From contig NZ_LXEW01000035.1 in assembly GCF_001655055.1 (NCBI RefSeq), positions 89,909 to 153,908 on the forward strand: 64,000 nt of DNA, in the 5' to 3' direction. This stretch comes from Providencia heimbachae ATCC 35613. Its GTDB lineage: Bacteria > Pseudomonadota > Gammaproteobacteria > Enterobacterales > Enterobacteriaceae. The translations under genes were made by a program, and so were the position numbers. Shown here one piece after another: positions 9,829-19,006 of the stretch. The first letter of the stretch is position 1, and every line of letters starts with the position of its first letter. The notes under the pieces were generated by a model. It worked only from the letters and a program-made list of their open reading frames with translations, was not told the DNA's origin and made no database searches.

Positions 9829-11445
9829 ATGAAAGCAAAATACGGTGTACCGTTGATATTTCTTCTTATGTTATTTTTCGAGCCATTCAGGTTAGTCGCA
9901 TATGGTGACACTGATAAGCTTTCATTTCCGTTCAATCCCAGTCATTTATCTGCTCAATCTAATTCATTTCCCTGCGTTATCGTCAATCAAGCTAATATTG
10001 AAGGCGTCGAACAATTTAATCGCATAAAGCCAAAGCTTGTTAGGGAATGGAAACAGCTAATTGAAGGTCAATGTGTCAGTGACAGTATATTGATAGGCTA
10101 CGCTGAGCGAGTAAACTCAGATTTGGCTCAAGAAGGCTATATAACTTCTTATTTGTTTTATCCAAAGCAAAATTTTTTATTTGGCATCTTAAAGGCGAGG
10201 CTACTAGCCGGAGAGTTATCAAATATCCGATATGAGGATGGTTCTAGCGATCATATTTCGCTATCTAATGCTTTCCCTCAGATAGCAGGGCAAGCCTTTA
10301 ACCTACGTCAGGTAGAGCAAGGGTTATTTAATTTACAAAATACATCATTAATTCCTTATCAAATATCTTTAATTAGAGACGACGATGGTGGTGAAAATAA
10401 CATTCAGCTTGTAGTTGAACGCAAGGTGAAAAGGGCAGTTAAAGGTTTACTATCATTAGAATCACAAGCTTCAAGTGGTCAGCCTACTCATATTGTCTCC
10501 CACACATTGTTATCAGCGAATCCATTCTTATTAAATGATCTTCTCTATGTCGATATGAAAAGTGACCTTGGTATCGAACCGAATAAAAAATTAAAATCTG
10601 CCGCGTTTTTTTACTCATTACCTTATCAGTATTGGCTATTTTCTACCTACGCGGGCTATCAAGAAAGCCAAGAGGTTAAACCCATCTATGATATTGATTT
10701 ATTGATACAGCAACGTAGCAAGGTACTATTGCTCCAAGCTCAATATATGTTGTATCGAATGCAAAACTCACTGACGTATCTGAATGTTGGAACTCAAACT
10801 CAAGTTGTTGACACTTTTTTATCGGATAGACGGCTAATGACCCAACGAAGGCTAGCCAATTATTTTTTAGTAGGGCTAACTTACCAACGTGATTATTCTC
10901 AAGGTAGTTTGGCATTATCATTAAACTACCAACGAGGAATCGACTGGTTTGGCACCAATACAAGGCAGATCACTGGGTTAGATATCTCTCAAATATATCA
11001 GCTATCTATAGATGCTCAACGCGCTTTTTTGTGGAGTAATCAACCGATGTATCATCAACATCAACTCGATATCCAATTAAGTCGCTCAAAGCTGGATAAC
11101 TTACTGGAGCAAAGTGCGTTTAATGGGAAGTTAGGCCTTAGTGGTTTTGTTAATGGGAGTAGTGATTTTAATATGGGTGACAACAGCATAACGCTAAAAA
11201 ATGAAGTTGGCTGGTTCACTCCATGGAAAGAGATACAGCTTTATTCATCTCTAGATCTAGGGGCTACCTCAAACGATAGAGCAACATTTTGGAAAGAAAA
11301 CAGTCTGGTTGGAACAAGGATAGGTGTTCGAGGTAATTTAGGGGCGCTGGCATATCATTTTTTTATGGAAACCCCGCTTTGGTATGCCACGAGCAGTCAG
11401 CCTAGCCAGCTAAGTTCTGGCATTAGCTTACGTTTTGATTATTAA
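9829..11445 (+). CDS. ShlB/FhaC-type two-partner secretion outer-membrane transporter, orphan
   Basis: The 538-aa protein starts with a signal peptide ending near residue 25. Residues about 48-125 form a POTRA_2-type domain, with the paired cysteines of the ShlB group (FPC and GQC) and EGYITSYLFYPKQNF. Residues about 140-190 form the second POTRA region (LSNAFPQIAGQAFNLRQVEQGL). The rest alternates short amphipathic strands as in a 16-strand barrel and ends in RFDY. TpsB proteins export a TpsA exoprotein such as a hemolysin or adhesin. Here no TpsA gene lies on either side: tRNA-Pro is upstream and dppA downstream. The conserved VRGF/Y tip of loop L6 reads LSGF at 437-440. It could serve a distant TpsA or be losing function. 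Confidence 0.85.
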   Translation: MKAKYGVPLIFLLMLFFEPFRLVAYGDTDKLSFPFNPSHLSAQSNSFPCVIVNQANIEGVEQFNRIKPKLVREWKQLIEGQCVSDSILIGYAERVNSDLAQEGYITSYLFYPKQNFLFGILKARLLAGELSNIRYEDGSSDHISLSNAFPQIAGQAFNLRQVEQGLFNLQNTSLIPYQISLIRDDDGGENNIQLVVERKVKRAVKGLLSLESQASSGQPTHIVSHTLLSANPFLLNDLLYVDMKSDLGIEPNKKLKSAAFFYSLPYQYWLFSTYAGYQESQEVKPIYDIDLLIQQRSKVLLLQAQYMLYRMQNSLTYLNVGTQTQVVDTFLSDRRLMTQRRLANYFLVGLTYQRDYSQGSLALSLNYQRGIDWFGTNTRQITGLDISQIYQLSIDAQRAFLWSNQPMYHQHQLDIQLSRSKLDNLLEQSAFNGKLGLSGFVNGSSDFNMGDNSITLKNEVGWFTPWKEIQLYSSLDLGATSNDRATFWKENSLVGTRIGVRGNLGALAYHFFMETPLWYATSSQPSQLSSGISLRFDY

Positions 11446-11451
11446 AGAGTT

Positions 11452-11590
11452 ATACCCATCATGCTTCAAGTTGCTCGGGTGTCGTTATGAATATAGGGGC
11501 TCCGCTCAGCTATCCGAATTATAGCGTTTATTTATGCTCATCGGCTATCTTCACACTGTACCTACACATAAATTAAATTATTTTGGGTAC
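11452..11590. repeat. Degenerate MITE-like interspersed repeat
   Basis: The left end reads ATACCCATCATGCTTCAAGT and the right end, inverted, reads GTACCCAAAATAATTTAATT. Ends of this type (ATACCC..AAGTTG) bound short palindromic repeats common in Yersinia, Serratia and relatives. The interior is weakly self-complementary and non-coding. No second copy was seen in this window, so the call rests on resemblance only. Confidence 0.4.
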
Positions 11591-12174
11591 ATATTGCCAA
11601 TTTTTTTTCGTGTGGTGCAAAAAAAAGTGATTTTTATAAAAAGGTCATCTACAGCGTTTATCGGTAGCAATAGAAATCAATAGATTTTCCATTATTTCTG
11701 AAGTTATCAACTAGTTAAATTTTGATCCGTTTCGAGGGAAATGGTTATCACTATATGAATAAAAAATAAACGAAACAATAACATCATAAAATAGTTTCCA
11801 TATAGCCATCCTTCAGAATTTTATCTTGCCTGTGTTCGGGTAAAACACTATTTTCGTTCAGTAATTCAGCACTTAATCACAAATATAAAAATAAATAACC
11901 ACAATACAAAACGCTAGTCATTACTAATTATATGGTTATAACGCCTGCTTTTTGGTCTAAACATTGATATATAAATCTAAGTTATGGGGGTAATTGTTTC
12001 TAATATGTTACGAAAATTGTAGTGTGCCAGTGAGTGATGCTATTGACGAAGTGGACGACAGTTGATTAATTGCACAATGAATAACAAAAAATACAGATAC
12101 TACATCTGTCACTCATGTGATGAATGAATGTAGTCATCAAGCAAAAACAACATGAACACCACAGGAGCATATAG
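11591..12174. other. Non-coding upstream region and leader of dppA
   Basis: About 580 A+T-rich bases without a credible reading frame. The last 35 bases before dppA are rich in CA (ACAACATGAACACCACAGG). In E. coli and Salmonella the dppA leader is bound by the G/U-rich R1 region of the GcvB sRNA, and this stretch is of the right kind. The dppA promoter must lie here but no hexamer pair is convincing. Confidence 0.45.
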
Positions 12175-13785
12175 ATGATGCGCTCTATTAAAAAGACAGG
12201 TCTATTAACCGTTGGTTTAACACTTGCTGCGTTGGCGGTTTCTGCGTCAGTACAAGCCAAAACATTAGTTTATTGTTCAGAAGGTTCTCCAGAAGGATTT
12301 AATCCTCAATTATTTACCTCAGGAACAACCTATGATGCAAGCTCAATCCCGCTGTATAACCGCTTAGTTGAATTTAAATTAGGTACAACCGAAATTGAAC
12401 CTGGCTTAGCCGAAAGCTGGGACGTGAGTGAAGATGGAAAAGTGTATACTTTCCATTTACGTAAAGGGGTTAAATGGCACTCGAATAAAGAGTTCAAACC
12501 AAGTCGTGACCTCAATGCAGACGATATAATTTATACCTTTATGCGCCAAAAAGATCCAAACCACCCATACCATAAAGTTTCAGGTGGTAGCTATGAATAT
12601 TTCATGGGAATGGATATGGATAAAATCATTGATAAAGTTGAAAAAGTCGATGATAACACCGTCAAAATTACACTGACGCGTCCTGAATCCCCATTCTTAG
12701 CTGATATGGCAATGGACTTTGCGTCTATTCTTTCAGCTGAATATGCTGACCAAATGCTTAAAGCGGGAACTCCTCAAAAAGTTGACCTTAACCCAATCGG
12801 AACCGGTCCTTTTGAATTACAGCAATACCAAAAAGACTCCCGTATTTTGTACAAAGCCAATAAAGATTATTGGGGTACAAAGCCTAAACTTGACCGCTTA
12901 GTCTTCTCTATCACGCCGGATGCATCAGTCCGTTACGCAAAACTGCAAAAAAATGAATGCCAAGTCATGCCATATCCAAATCCGGCAGACTTAGAGCGTA
13001 TGCGTCAAGATAAAGATATTACATTGATGGAGCAACCAGGTCTGAACGTCGGTTATCTCTCTTATAACGTTGAGAAAAAACCACTAGATAACCAAAAAGT
13101 TCGTCAAGCTCTATCTATGGCTGTCAATAAAGATGCCATTATTGATGCGGTTTATCAGGGAGCGGGTCAAAAAGCGAAAAATTTAATTCCACCAACAATG
13201 TGGGGTTATAACGATGCAGTTAAGGATTACGAATATAATCCTGAAAAAGCAAAAGCGTTATTGGCAGAAGCGGGTTTCCCTGAAGGTTTTGAGATTGATT
13301 TATGGGCAATGCCAGTACAGCGCCCATATAACCCAAATGCGCGTCGAATGGCGGAAATGATCCAAGCCGATTGGTCGAAGATTGGCGTTAAATCGAAAGT
13401 GGTTAGCTACGAGTGGGGTGAATACCTTAAACGCGCTAAAGATGGCGAACCTCAAACCGTCATGATGGGTTGGACGGGGGATAATGGTGATCCAGATAAT
13501 TTCTTTGCAACCTTGTTCAGTTGTGCGGCGAAAAGACAAGGCTCTAACTATTCGAAATGGTGTAATGAAAGTTTTGAAAACTTAATTCAGCCTGCACGTA
13601 TGACCGCAGATCATGACAAACGCGTCGAACTGTACAAGCAAGCCCAAGTGGTGATGAATGAGCAGGCGCCTGCATTAATCATCGCACACTCAACGGTGTT
13701 TGAACCTGTACGTAAAGAAGTGAAAGGCTATGTGGTTGATCCACTGGGTAAACATCACTTTGAAAATGTAGACATCGAGAAGTAA
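12175..13785 (+). CDS. dppA: Periplasmic dipeptide-binding protein DppA
   Basis: DppA captures dipeptides (and in E. coli also haem and 5-aminolevulinate) and hands them to DppBCDF. The 536-aa product (E. coli 535) has a classic signal peptide with cleavage after VQA, about residue 28. It then follows the SBP_bac_5 family: KTLVYCSEGSPEGFNPQLF, LAESWDVSEDGKVYTFHLRK, NPIGTGPF and GWTGDNGDPDNF. The first of two adjacent ATGs is 7 bp from a GGAG ribosome binding site. A hairpin after the gene separates it from dppB, which would let the binding protein be made in excess over the membrane parts. Confidence 0.96.
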   Translation: MMRSIKKTGLLTVGLTLAALAVSASVQAKTLVYCSEGSPEGFNPQLFTSGTTYDASSIPLYNRLVEFKLGTTEIEPGLAESWDVSEDGKVYTFHLRKGVKWHSNKEFKPSRDLNADDIIYTFMRQKDPNHPYHKVSGGSYEYFMGMDMDKIIDKVEKVDDNTVKITLTRPESPFLADMAMDFASILSAEYADQMLKAGTPQKVDLNPIGTGPFELQQYQKDSRILYKANKDYWGTKPKLDRLVFSITPDASVRYAKLQKNECQVMPYPNPADLERMRQDKDITLMEQPGLNVGYLSYNVEKKPLDNQKVRQALSMAVNKDAIIDAVYQGAGQKAKNLIPPTMWGYNDAVKDYEYNPEKAKALLAEAGFPEGFEIDLWAMPVQRPYNPNARRMAEMIQADWSKIGVKSKVVSYEWGEYLKRAKDGEPQTVMMGWTGDNGDPDNFFATLFSCAAKRQGSNYSKWCNESFENLIQPARMTADHDKRVELYKQAQVVMNEQAPALIIAHSTVFEPVRKEVKGYVVDPLGKHHFENVDIEK

Positions 13786-13804
13786 TCATTTCTAATCTGT
13801 GGAT

Positions 13805-13838
13805 GCCCTTCGTTGTCTTTTACAGCGGAGGGCGTTTT
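13805..13838 (+). terminator. Partial terminator between dppA and dppB
   Basis: The stem GCCCTTCG/CGGAGGGC (13805-13812 with 13826-13833), with one T-G pair and a 13-nt loop, is followed by GTTTTCT. It is placed like the intercistronic hairpins that keep binding-protein mRNA more abundant than the distal genes. Confidence 0.6.
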
Positions 13839-13958
13839 CTCCTCTAGCATTTAGAAGAAACAGAGAAGTTAAGTTGTTTGTGAGCACCCGGAAATTTTAT
13901 TTCTGAGTAGCCAAACGGACTAAGAGCCGTCAACGGCATTATTAAAGAGATTCAGGAT

Positions 13959-14978
13959 ATGTTGCAATTTATCCTCCGACGATTGGGGCTCGTGATCCCC
14001 ACATTCATCGGTATTACATTACTCACTTTTGCTTTTGTTCATATGATCCCGGGCGATCCGGTCATGATTATGGCGGGTGAAAGAGGGCTCTCGCCTGAAA
14101 GGCACGCATACTTAATGGCTGAGTTAGGACTAGATCAGCCGCTTTGGCAGCAATATCTCCACTATATTAATGGAATATTCCACGGTGATTTAGGTATCTC
14201 ACTGAAAAGTCGTATTGGGGTGTGGGAAGAATTCTTACCCCGCTTTTTAGCCACCGTAGAACTTGCAACTTGTGCAATGATTTTTGCCATTGCTGTGGGA
14301 ATTCCAGTCGGTGTTCTGGCTGCGGTAAAACGTGGCTCTATCTTTGACCACACGGCGGTTGGTATCTCATTAACCGGTTATTCAATGCCAATTTTCTGGT
14401 GGGGTATTATGCTCATCATGTTGGTATCGGTACAGCTAGATCTTACGCCTGTGTCGGGAAGGGTGAGTGATACCGTTTTCCTCGATGATTCCTATCCACT
14501 AACGGGCTTTATGTTGATAGATACCCTCATTTGGGGTGAAGCTGGTGATTTCAAAGATGCGGTTGAGCATTTGATATTGCCGTCGATTGTACTCGGTACT
14601 ATACCTTTAGCCGTCATTGTGCGTATGACGCGCTCAGCCATGCTTGAAGTCTTGGGTGAAGACTATATCCGCACGGCAAGAGCCAAAGGCGTTAGTCGTG
14701 CTCGGGTTATTTTAATTCACGCATTGCGTAATGCGTTATTGCCTGTTGTGACGGTTATCGGGTTACAGGTTGGCGTGATGCTGGCGGGCGCTATTTTGAC
14801 GGAAACTATTTTCTCATGGCCGGGGCTTGGGCGCTGGTTGATAGAAGGATTACAACGCCGTGACTACCCTGTAGTACAAGGGGGCGTTCTATTAGTTGCG
14901 ACGCTAATCATTTTAGTTAATTTAGTGGTCGATATCCTCTATGGCATCATCAATCCACGCATTCGTCATAAAAAATAA
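13959..14978 (+). CDS. dppB: Dipeptide ABC transporter permease DppB
   Basis: This 339-aa inner-membrane permease has six predicted helices. The first, FILRRLGLVIPTFIGITLLTF, starts near residue 4. The cytoplasmic EAA loop that docks on the ATPases is visible at about residues 235-255 (DYIRTARAKGVSRARVI). The C-terminal GRWLIEGLQRRDYPVVQG motif is typical of DppB/OppB. Length and sequence match E. coli DppB (339 aa). Its start follows an AGGA site. It pairs with DppC and is followed by it after 11 bp. Confidence 0.96.
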   Translation: MLQFILRRLGLVIPTFIGITLLTFAFVHMIPGDPVMIMAGERGLSPERHAYLMAELGLDQPLWQQYLHYINGIFHGDLGISLKSRIGVWEEFLPRFLATVELATCAMIFAIAVGIPVGVLAAVKRGSIFDHTAVGISLTGYSMPIFWWGIMLIMLVSVQLDLTPVSGRVSDTVFLDDSYPLTGFMLIDTLIWGEAGDFKDAVEHLILPSIVLGTIPLAVIVRMTRSAMLEVLGEDYIRTARAKGVSRARVILIHALRNALLPVVTVIGLQVGVMLAGAILTETIFSWPGLGRWLIEGLQRRDYPVVQGGVLLVATLIILVNLVVDILYGIINPRIRHKK

Positions 14979-14989
14979 GGAGCGCTAAA

Positions 14990-15892
14990 ATGTCTCAATC
15001 TACTGAGCCAACTGTTGTCAGCGCCCCACAGCCGATGACACCGTTACATGAATTTTGGCACTATTTTAAACGGAATAAAGGTGCCGTCGTAGGGATGATT
15101 TATATCATCCTGATGGTATTAATTGCTATTTTTGCGGGAATATTAGCGCCCCATGCACCGGATGAGCAATTTCGTGAGTTTTTATTAGTTCCGCCAGTTT
15201 GGCAAGATGGTGGTAGCTGGCAATTTATTCTTGGAACGGATGATATTGGGCGTGATCTACTTTCACGCTTAATGTATGGCGCTCGCTTATCATTATTAGT
15301 GGGTTGCCTCGTAGTTGTACTTTCTTTGATTATGGGCGTAACGCTTGGGGTGATTGCGGGTTATTTCGGTGGTGTTGTTGATGCGCTGATTATGCGTGTT
15401 GTTGATATCATGTTGGCATTACCAAGCTTATTGTTGGCATTAGTTTTAGTCGCTATCTTTGGCCCATCCATTGTCAATGCTTCCATTGCACTGACATTTG
15501 TGGCATTGCCTCACTACATTCGATTGACGCGAGCCGCTGTCCTTGTGGAAGTCAATCGTGATTACGTCACTGCATCACGCGTGGCAGGGGCAGGTGCGGC
15601 GCGCCAAATGTTCGTTAACATTCTCCCTAACTGCCTTGCCCCTTTAATTGTTCAGGCTTCATTAGGCTTTTCAAATGCCATTTTGGATATGGCTGCTTTG
15701 GGTTTTCTTGGTATGGGCGCACAGCCACCGACTCCTGAGTGGGGAACCATGCTCTCTGACGTGTTGCAATTTGCACAGAGCGCTTGGTGGGTTGTGACTT
15801 TCCCAGGATTGGCAATTTTATTCACTGTATTAGCGTTTAACCTGATGGGTGATGGGTTACGCGATGCATTTGATCCAAAACTCAAGCAGTGA
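14990..15892 (+). CDS. dppC: Dipeptide ABC transporter permease DppC
   Basis: DppC is the second permease and forms the translocation pore with DppB. The 300-aa sequence (E. coli 300) has a cytosolic N-terminus and a first helix at about residues 34-55. The OppC-type segment LGTDDIGRDLLSRLMYGARLS lies near residue 83. The EAA loop reads RDYVTASRVAGAGAARQM. FDPKLKQ at the C-terminus is the family ending. An AAGGAGCG ribosome binding site sits in the short gap after dppB and dppD follows after 12 bp. Confidence 0.96.
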   Translation: MSQSTEPTVVSAPQPMTPLHEFWHYFKRNKGAVVGMIYIILMVLIAIFAGILAPHAPDEQFREFLLVPPVWQDGGSWQFILGTDDIGRDLLSRLMYGARLSLLVGCLVVVLSLIMGVTLGVIAGYFGGVVDALIMRVVDIMLALPSLLLALVLVAIFGPSIVNASIALTFVALPHYIRLTRAAVLVEVNRDYVTASRVAGAGAARQMFVNILPNCLAPLIVQASLGFSNAILDMAALGFLGMGAQPPTPEWGTMLSDVLQFAQSAWWVVTFPGLAILFTVLAFNLMGDGLRDAFDPKLKQ

Positions 15893-15904
15893 TGAGGTAA
15901 TCTA

Positions 15905-16885
15905 ATGGCATTGTTAAATGTAAATCAACTTTCGGTACACTTCGGCGACGAAGGTACACCGTTTCGTGCCGTTGACCGCATCAGCTATTCAGTTGAAAAA
16001 GGGCAGGTCGTTGGTATTGTCGGTGAATCAGGTTCAGGGAAATCAGTGAGTTCGTTGGCTATCATGGGACTGATTGATTACCCTGGAAAAGTGATGGCAG
16101 AATCACTTAAGTTTGATGGTCGCGATTTACTTTCTATCCCTGAAAAAGAGCGCAGGCAAATTGTTGGCGCTGATGTTGCAATGATATTCCAAGACCCAAT
16201 GACCAGTTTAAATCCGTGTTTTACGGTAGGTTATCAGATCATGGAAGCGCTGAAAGTTCATCAAGGTGGTAATAAAAGTACGCGAAAACAGCGTACTATA
16301 GATTTACTCGATATGGTTGGGATCCCCGATCCACAATCGCGCCTTGATGTTTATCCACATCAATTATCGGGAGGGATGAGCCAGCGTGTCATGATTGCGA
16401 TGGCGATTGCTTGTCGTCCTAAATTATTGATAGCAGATGAGCCAACAACGGCGCTCGATGTAACTATTCAAGCTCAAATTATTGAGCTATTACTTGAATT
16501 ACAGCAGCAAGAAAATATGGCATTAGTTTTGATCACTCATGACCTTGCCTTGGTTGCTGAAGCTGCCCATCACATTATTGTGATGTATGCAGGGCAAGTG
16601 GTTGAATCAGCCAAAGCGACGGATATATTTAAATATCCCCGCCATCCTTATACGCAGGCACTTTTACGAGCCTTACCTGAGTTTGCGACTAACAAATCAC
16701 GATTGGCTTCACTTCCCGGCGTTGTTCCCGGTAAATATGACAGGCCATTAGGCTGTTTGTTAAACCCTCGCTGCCCGTATGCGACGGACCGTTGCCGACA
16801 AGAAGAACCAATACTACAAACAATTGGCGATCGTCAGGTGAAATGTCATATGCCGTTAGATGATATGGGGAGGCCAACACTATGA
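15905..16885 (+). CDS. dppD: Dipeptide ABC transporter ATPase DppD
   Basis: One of two cytosolic ATPases that power dipeptide uptake. The 326-aa product contains Walker A GESGSGKS (about residues 39-46), the signature LSGGMSQR, Walker [13 protein letters not shown] and the H-loop LITHDLAL. After residue 260 comes the oligopeptide-transporter C-terminal domain with the four-cysteine pattern ending in [17 protein letters not shown], which binds an iron-sulfur cluster in related proteins. Its stop overlaps the dppF start by four bases (ATGA), giving translational coupling. Confidence 0.96.
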   Translation: MALLNVNQLSVHFGDEGTPFRAVDRISYSVEKGQVVGIVGESGSGKSVSSLAIMGLIDYPGKVMAESLKFDGRDLLSIPEKERRQIVGADVAMIFQDPMTSLNPCFTVGYQIMEALKVHQGGNKSTRKQRTIDLLDMVGIPDPQSRLDVYPHQLSGGMSQRVMIAMAIACRPKLLIADEPTTALDVTIQAQIIELLLELQQQENMALVLITHDLALVAEAAHHIIVMYAGQVVESAKATDIFKYPRHPYTQALLRALPEFATNKSRLASLPGVVPGKYDRPLGCLLNPRCPYATDRCRQEEPILQTIGDRQVKCHMPLDDMGRPTL

Positions 16886-17886
16886 GTGAAAAACAACATG
16901 CGCCGTTACTCAAAGCGGTGGATTTAAAAAAATACTATTCTGTTAGCGGTGGGCTATTTTCGAGTGAAAAAACGCTAAAAGCTTTGGATGGCGTTTCGTT
17001 TGAATTGGAAAAAGGTAAAACGTTAGCGGTCGTGGGTGAGTCTGGTTGTGGTAAATCAACATTAGGTCGTCTTTTGACTATGATTGAAGTGCCATCAGAA
17101 GGTGAGCTTTATTACCAAGAGCAAAACTTGTTAGTCAAAGATAAGTCAGCGGAAAAACTACGTCGTCAGAAAATTCAAATCGTATTTCAAAACCCCTATG
17201 GGTCATTGAATCCACGGAAAAAAGTTGGGCAGATACTTGAAGAACCTTTAGTGATTAACACGACGCTTTCAAAAGCAGAGCGTAAAGAACGTGTTTTGTC
17301 GATGATGGCAAAAGTTGGATTAAAAACGGAGCACTATAGTCGTTATCCACACATGTTTTCAGGGGGGCAGCGTCAACGTATTGCGATTGCGCGAGGCTTG
17401 ATGCTTGACCCGGATATCGTTGTGGCCGATGAGCCAGTTTCGGCATTGGATGTTTCTGTGCGTGCCCAAGTTCTTAATTTAATGATGGATTTACAGCAAG
17501 ATTTAGGGCTTTCATATGTGTTTATTTCCCATGATTTATCGGTGGTCGAGCATATTGCCGATGATGTGATGGTGATGTATTTAGGCCGTTGCGTAGAAAA
17601 AGGGACAAAAGAGCAGATTTTTAATAACCCGCTGCATCCTTATACACAGGCACTTTTATCGGCGACGCCAAGACTTAACCCTGATTCTCGGCGAGAAAGG
17701 ATCAAACTTACTGGAGAATTGCCGAGTCCGTTAAACCCACCACCAGGGTGTGCATTTGCGGCTCGTTGCCGTAGAGCCTTTGGTCAGTGCACGCAATTTC
17801 AACCAGAATTGAAAGAGTATGATGGGCAGTTAATTGCTTGTTTTGCTGTTGATGAAGACGAAAAACAAACAGTAATAGTGAGTTAA
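16882..17886 (+). CDS. dppF: Dipeptide ABC transporter ATPase DppF
   Basis: DppF heterodimerises with DppD. The 334-aa product carries Walker A GESGCGKS, signature FSGGQRQR, Walker [13 protein letters not shown] and H-loop FISHDLSV. Its C-terminal oligo_HPY domain is [17 protein letters not shown], with the cysteines of the family. It begins inside the last codons of dppD. A perfect 12-bp terminator follows 8 bp after the stop, so the operon is dppABCDF with no extra genes. Confidence 0.96.
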   Translation: MSEKQHAPLLKAVDLKKYYSVSGGLFSSEKTLKALDGVSFELEKGKTLAVVGESGCGKSTLGRLLTMIEVPSEGELYYQEQNLLVKDKSAEKLRRQKIQIVFQNPYGSLNPRKKVGQILEEPLVINTTLSKAERKERVLSMMAKVGLKTEHYSRYPHMFSGGQRQRIAIARGLMLDPDIVVADEPVSALDVSVRAQVLNLMMDLQQDLGLSYVFISHDLSVVEHIADDVMVMYLGRCVEKGTKEQIFNNPLHPYTQALLSATPRLNPDSRRERIKLTGELPSPLNPPPGCAFAARCRRAFGQCTQFQPELKEYDGQLIACFAVDEDEKQTVIVS

Positions 17887-17894
17887 TCAAACTA

Positions 17895-17926
17895 AAACGG
17901 CAGAAATTTCGATGTTTCTGCCGTTT
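17895..17926 (+). terminator. Terminator of the dpp operon
   Basis: A perfect 12-bp stem AAACGGCAGAAA/TTTCTGCCGTTT (17895-17906 with 17915-17926) with an 8-nt loop. A weak T-rich tail (TTTATCC) follows. Confidence 0.8.
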
Positions 17927-18085
17927 ATCCGCTCTGTTTTGGCATTTGCTAGTTATTAATTCGCGTCTTATCTTAAATATACAATCTTTCTTTTTAAATC
18001 GCTCTTTTATCGATAAAATCAAGTATACTGACTGCCGTATTCCATTTTCTTTAAAAAGATGCTTGATTAGGAAGGTTGTGGCCAA

Positions 18086-18790
18086 ATGAACACGCGAGTC
18101 CAACGCTCACTAACGTTAAAAAGTATGATCGTATTCTTTGCGATTACGCTGCTTTTTCTCGCACTTTTTTTAGCGATTCAATTCAGTTATTTACTTGATC
18201 AACGTAAACAAGATTACTTGGATCAACTAAGCAATGCAGTGGTGCAAATCCAAAAGCCATTAACCGACTCATTATTAAGCTCTGACTTAAATGAAGTTAA
18301 AAAGTTACTTATTAGCTTGAAAACATCGGGAATTATGGGCAAAGCAATAATCACGGTCGATAATGCCACCGTGATGAATTTAAGCTTTGCAACACCGCGG
18401 CCTATCCCTGAATGGGCAGTAAAATTTGTTGATATTCCTGTTGAGATGACGGTGCCATTGTATGCATATGGCAATGTAGCGCCTTTAGCCAAGCCACAAG
18501 GGTATTTAACTTTACAGGTAGACTCAAATCGTGTTTATCGATTTGCTCTGAATACATTGGCAATCATGACAACAACTTATTTATTGTTAGTCTTGATAAT
18601 CACCATCGCAATGACATGGTGTGTTAGTCGTATGATTATTAGGCCACTGCGCAAAATTGCCATTGAATTACAAACAAATCATGATGTAAAAAGCCTCACA
18701 GTATCCGATTATCATCAAGATGATGAGTTAGGGCTCTTAGCAAAAGGCTATAATCGTCAAATAAAAAACAAAATTCAGACTAAGCCATGA
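18086..18790 (+). CDS. Truncated HmsP/YhjK-type protein: membrane sensor and HAMP only
   Basis: The 234-aa product aligns with the N-terminal third of E. coli HmsP/YhjK (PdeK, about 650 aa), a biofilm-related c-di-GMP phosphodiesterase. Helix 1 spans about residues 12-34 and a periplasmic segment ends near 155. Helix 2 spans about 158-180 and leads into a HAMP-like region (CVSRMIIRPLRKIAIEL). The HQDDELGLLAKGYN segment corresponds to HQDDEIGMLVRSYN in E. coli. Right after YNRQ the frame ends, and the whole GGDEF and EAL part is absent. The next 176 bases hold no trace of it. yhjJ follows, which in E. coli is also close to yhjK. A GGAAGG ribosome binding site is intact, so a short membrane protein may still be made. 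Confidence 0.75.
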   Translation: MNTRVQRSLTLKSMIVFFAITLLFLALFLAIQFSYLLDQRKQDYLDQLSNAVVQIQKPLTDSLLSSDLNEVKKLLISLKTSGIMGKAIITVDNATVMNLSFATPRPIPEWAVKFVDIPVEMTVPLYAYGNVAPLAKPQGYLTLQVDSNRVYRFALNTLAIMTTTYLLLVLIITIAMTWCVSRMIIRPLRKIAIELQTNHDVKSLTVSDYHQDDELGLLAKGYNRQIKNKIQTKP

Positions 18791-19006
18791 ACATGTATTA
18801 AGCTTTGTGGTCTAATATCGTTATATACTCAATAGCATGAGTGAGTGTTCTAATTAGAACTTCAAATTATCAAGAGTATATTTGATTTTAATGGTATTTG
18901 ATAAAGCCAGACTATATCGTTTAACCCAATAAATTTACGTTTTTTGTGAATTTGTCAGCTGTGATTTGTGGTTAAATACAAAGATATAAAACACATAGGG
19001 GTTTAC

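Noticed and set aside
18791..18967. A frameshifted remainder of the HmsP GGDEF/EAL domains
   Set aside because: The gap is only 177 bp and no frame on the plus strand shows GGDEF or EAL-type sequence; the missing part is deleted, not frameshifted.
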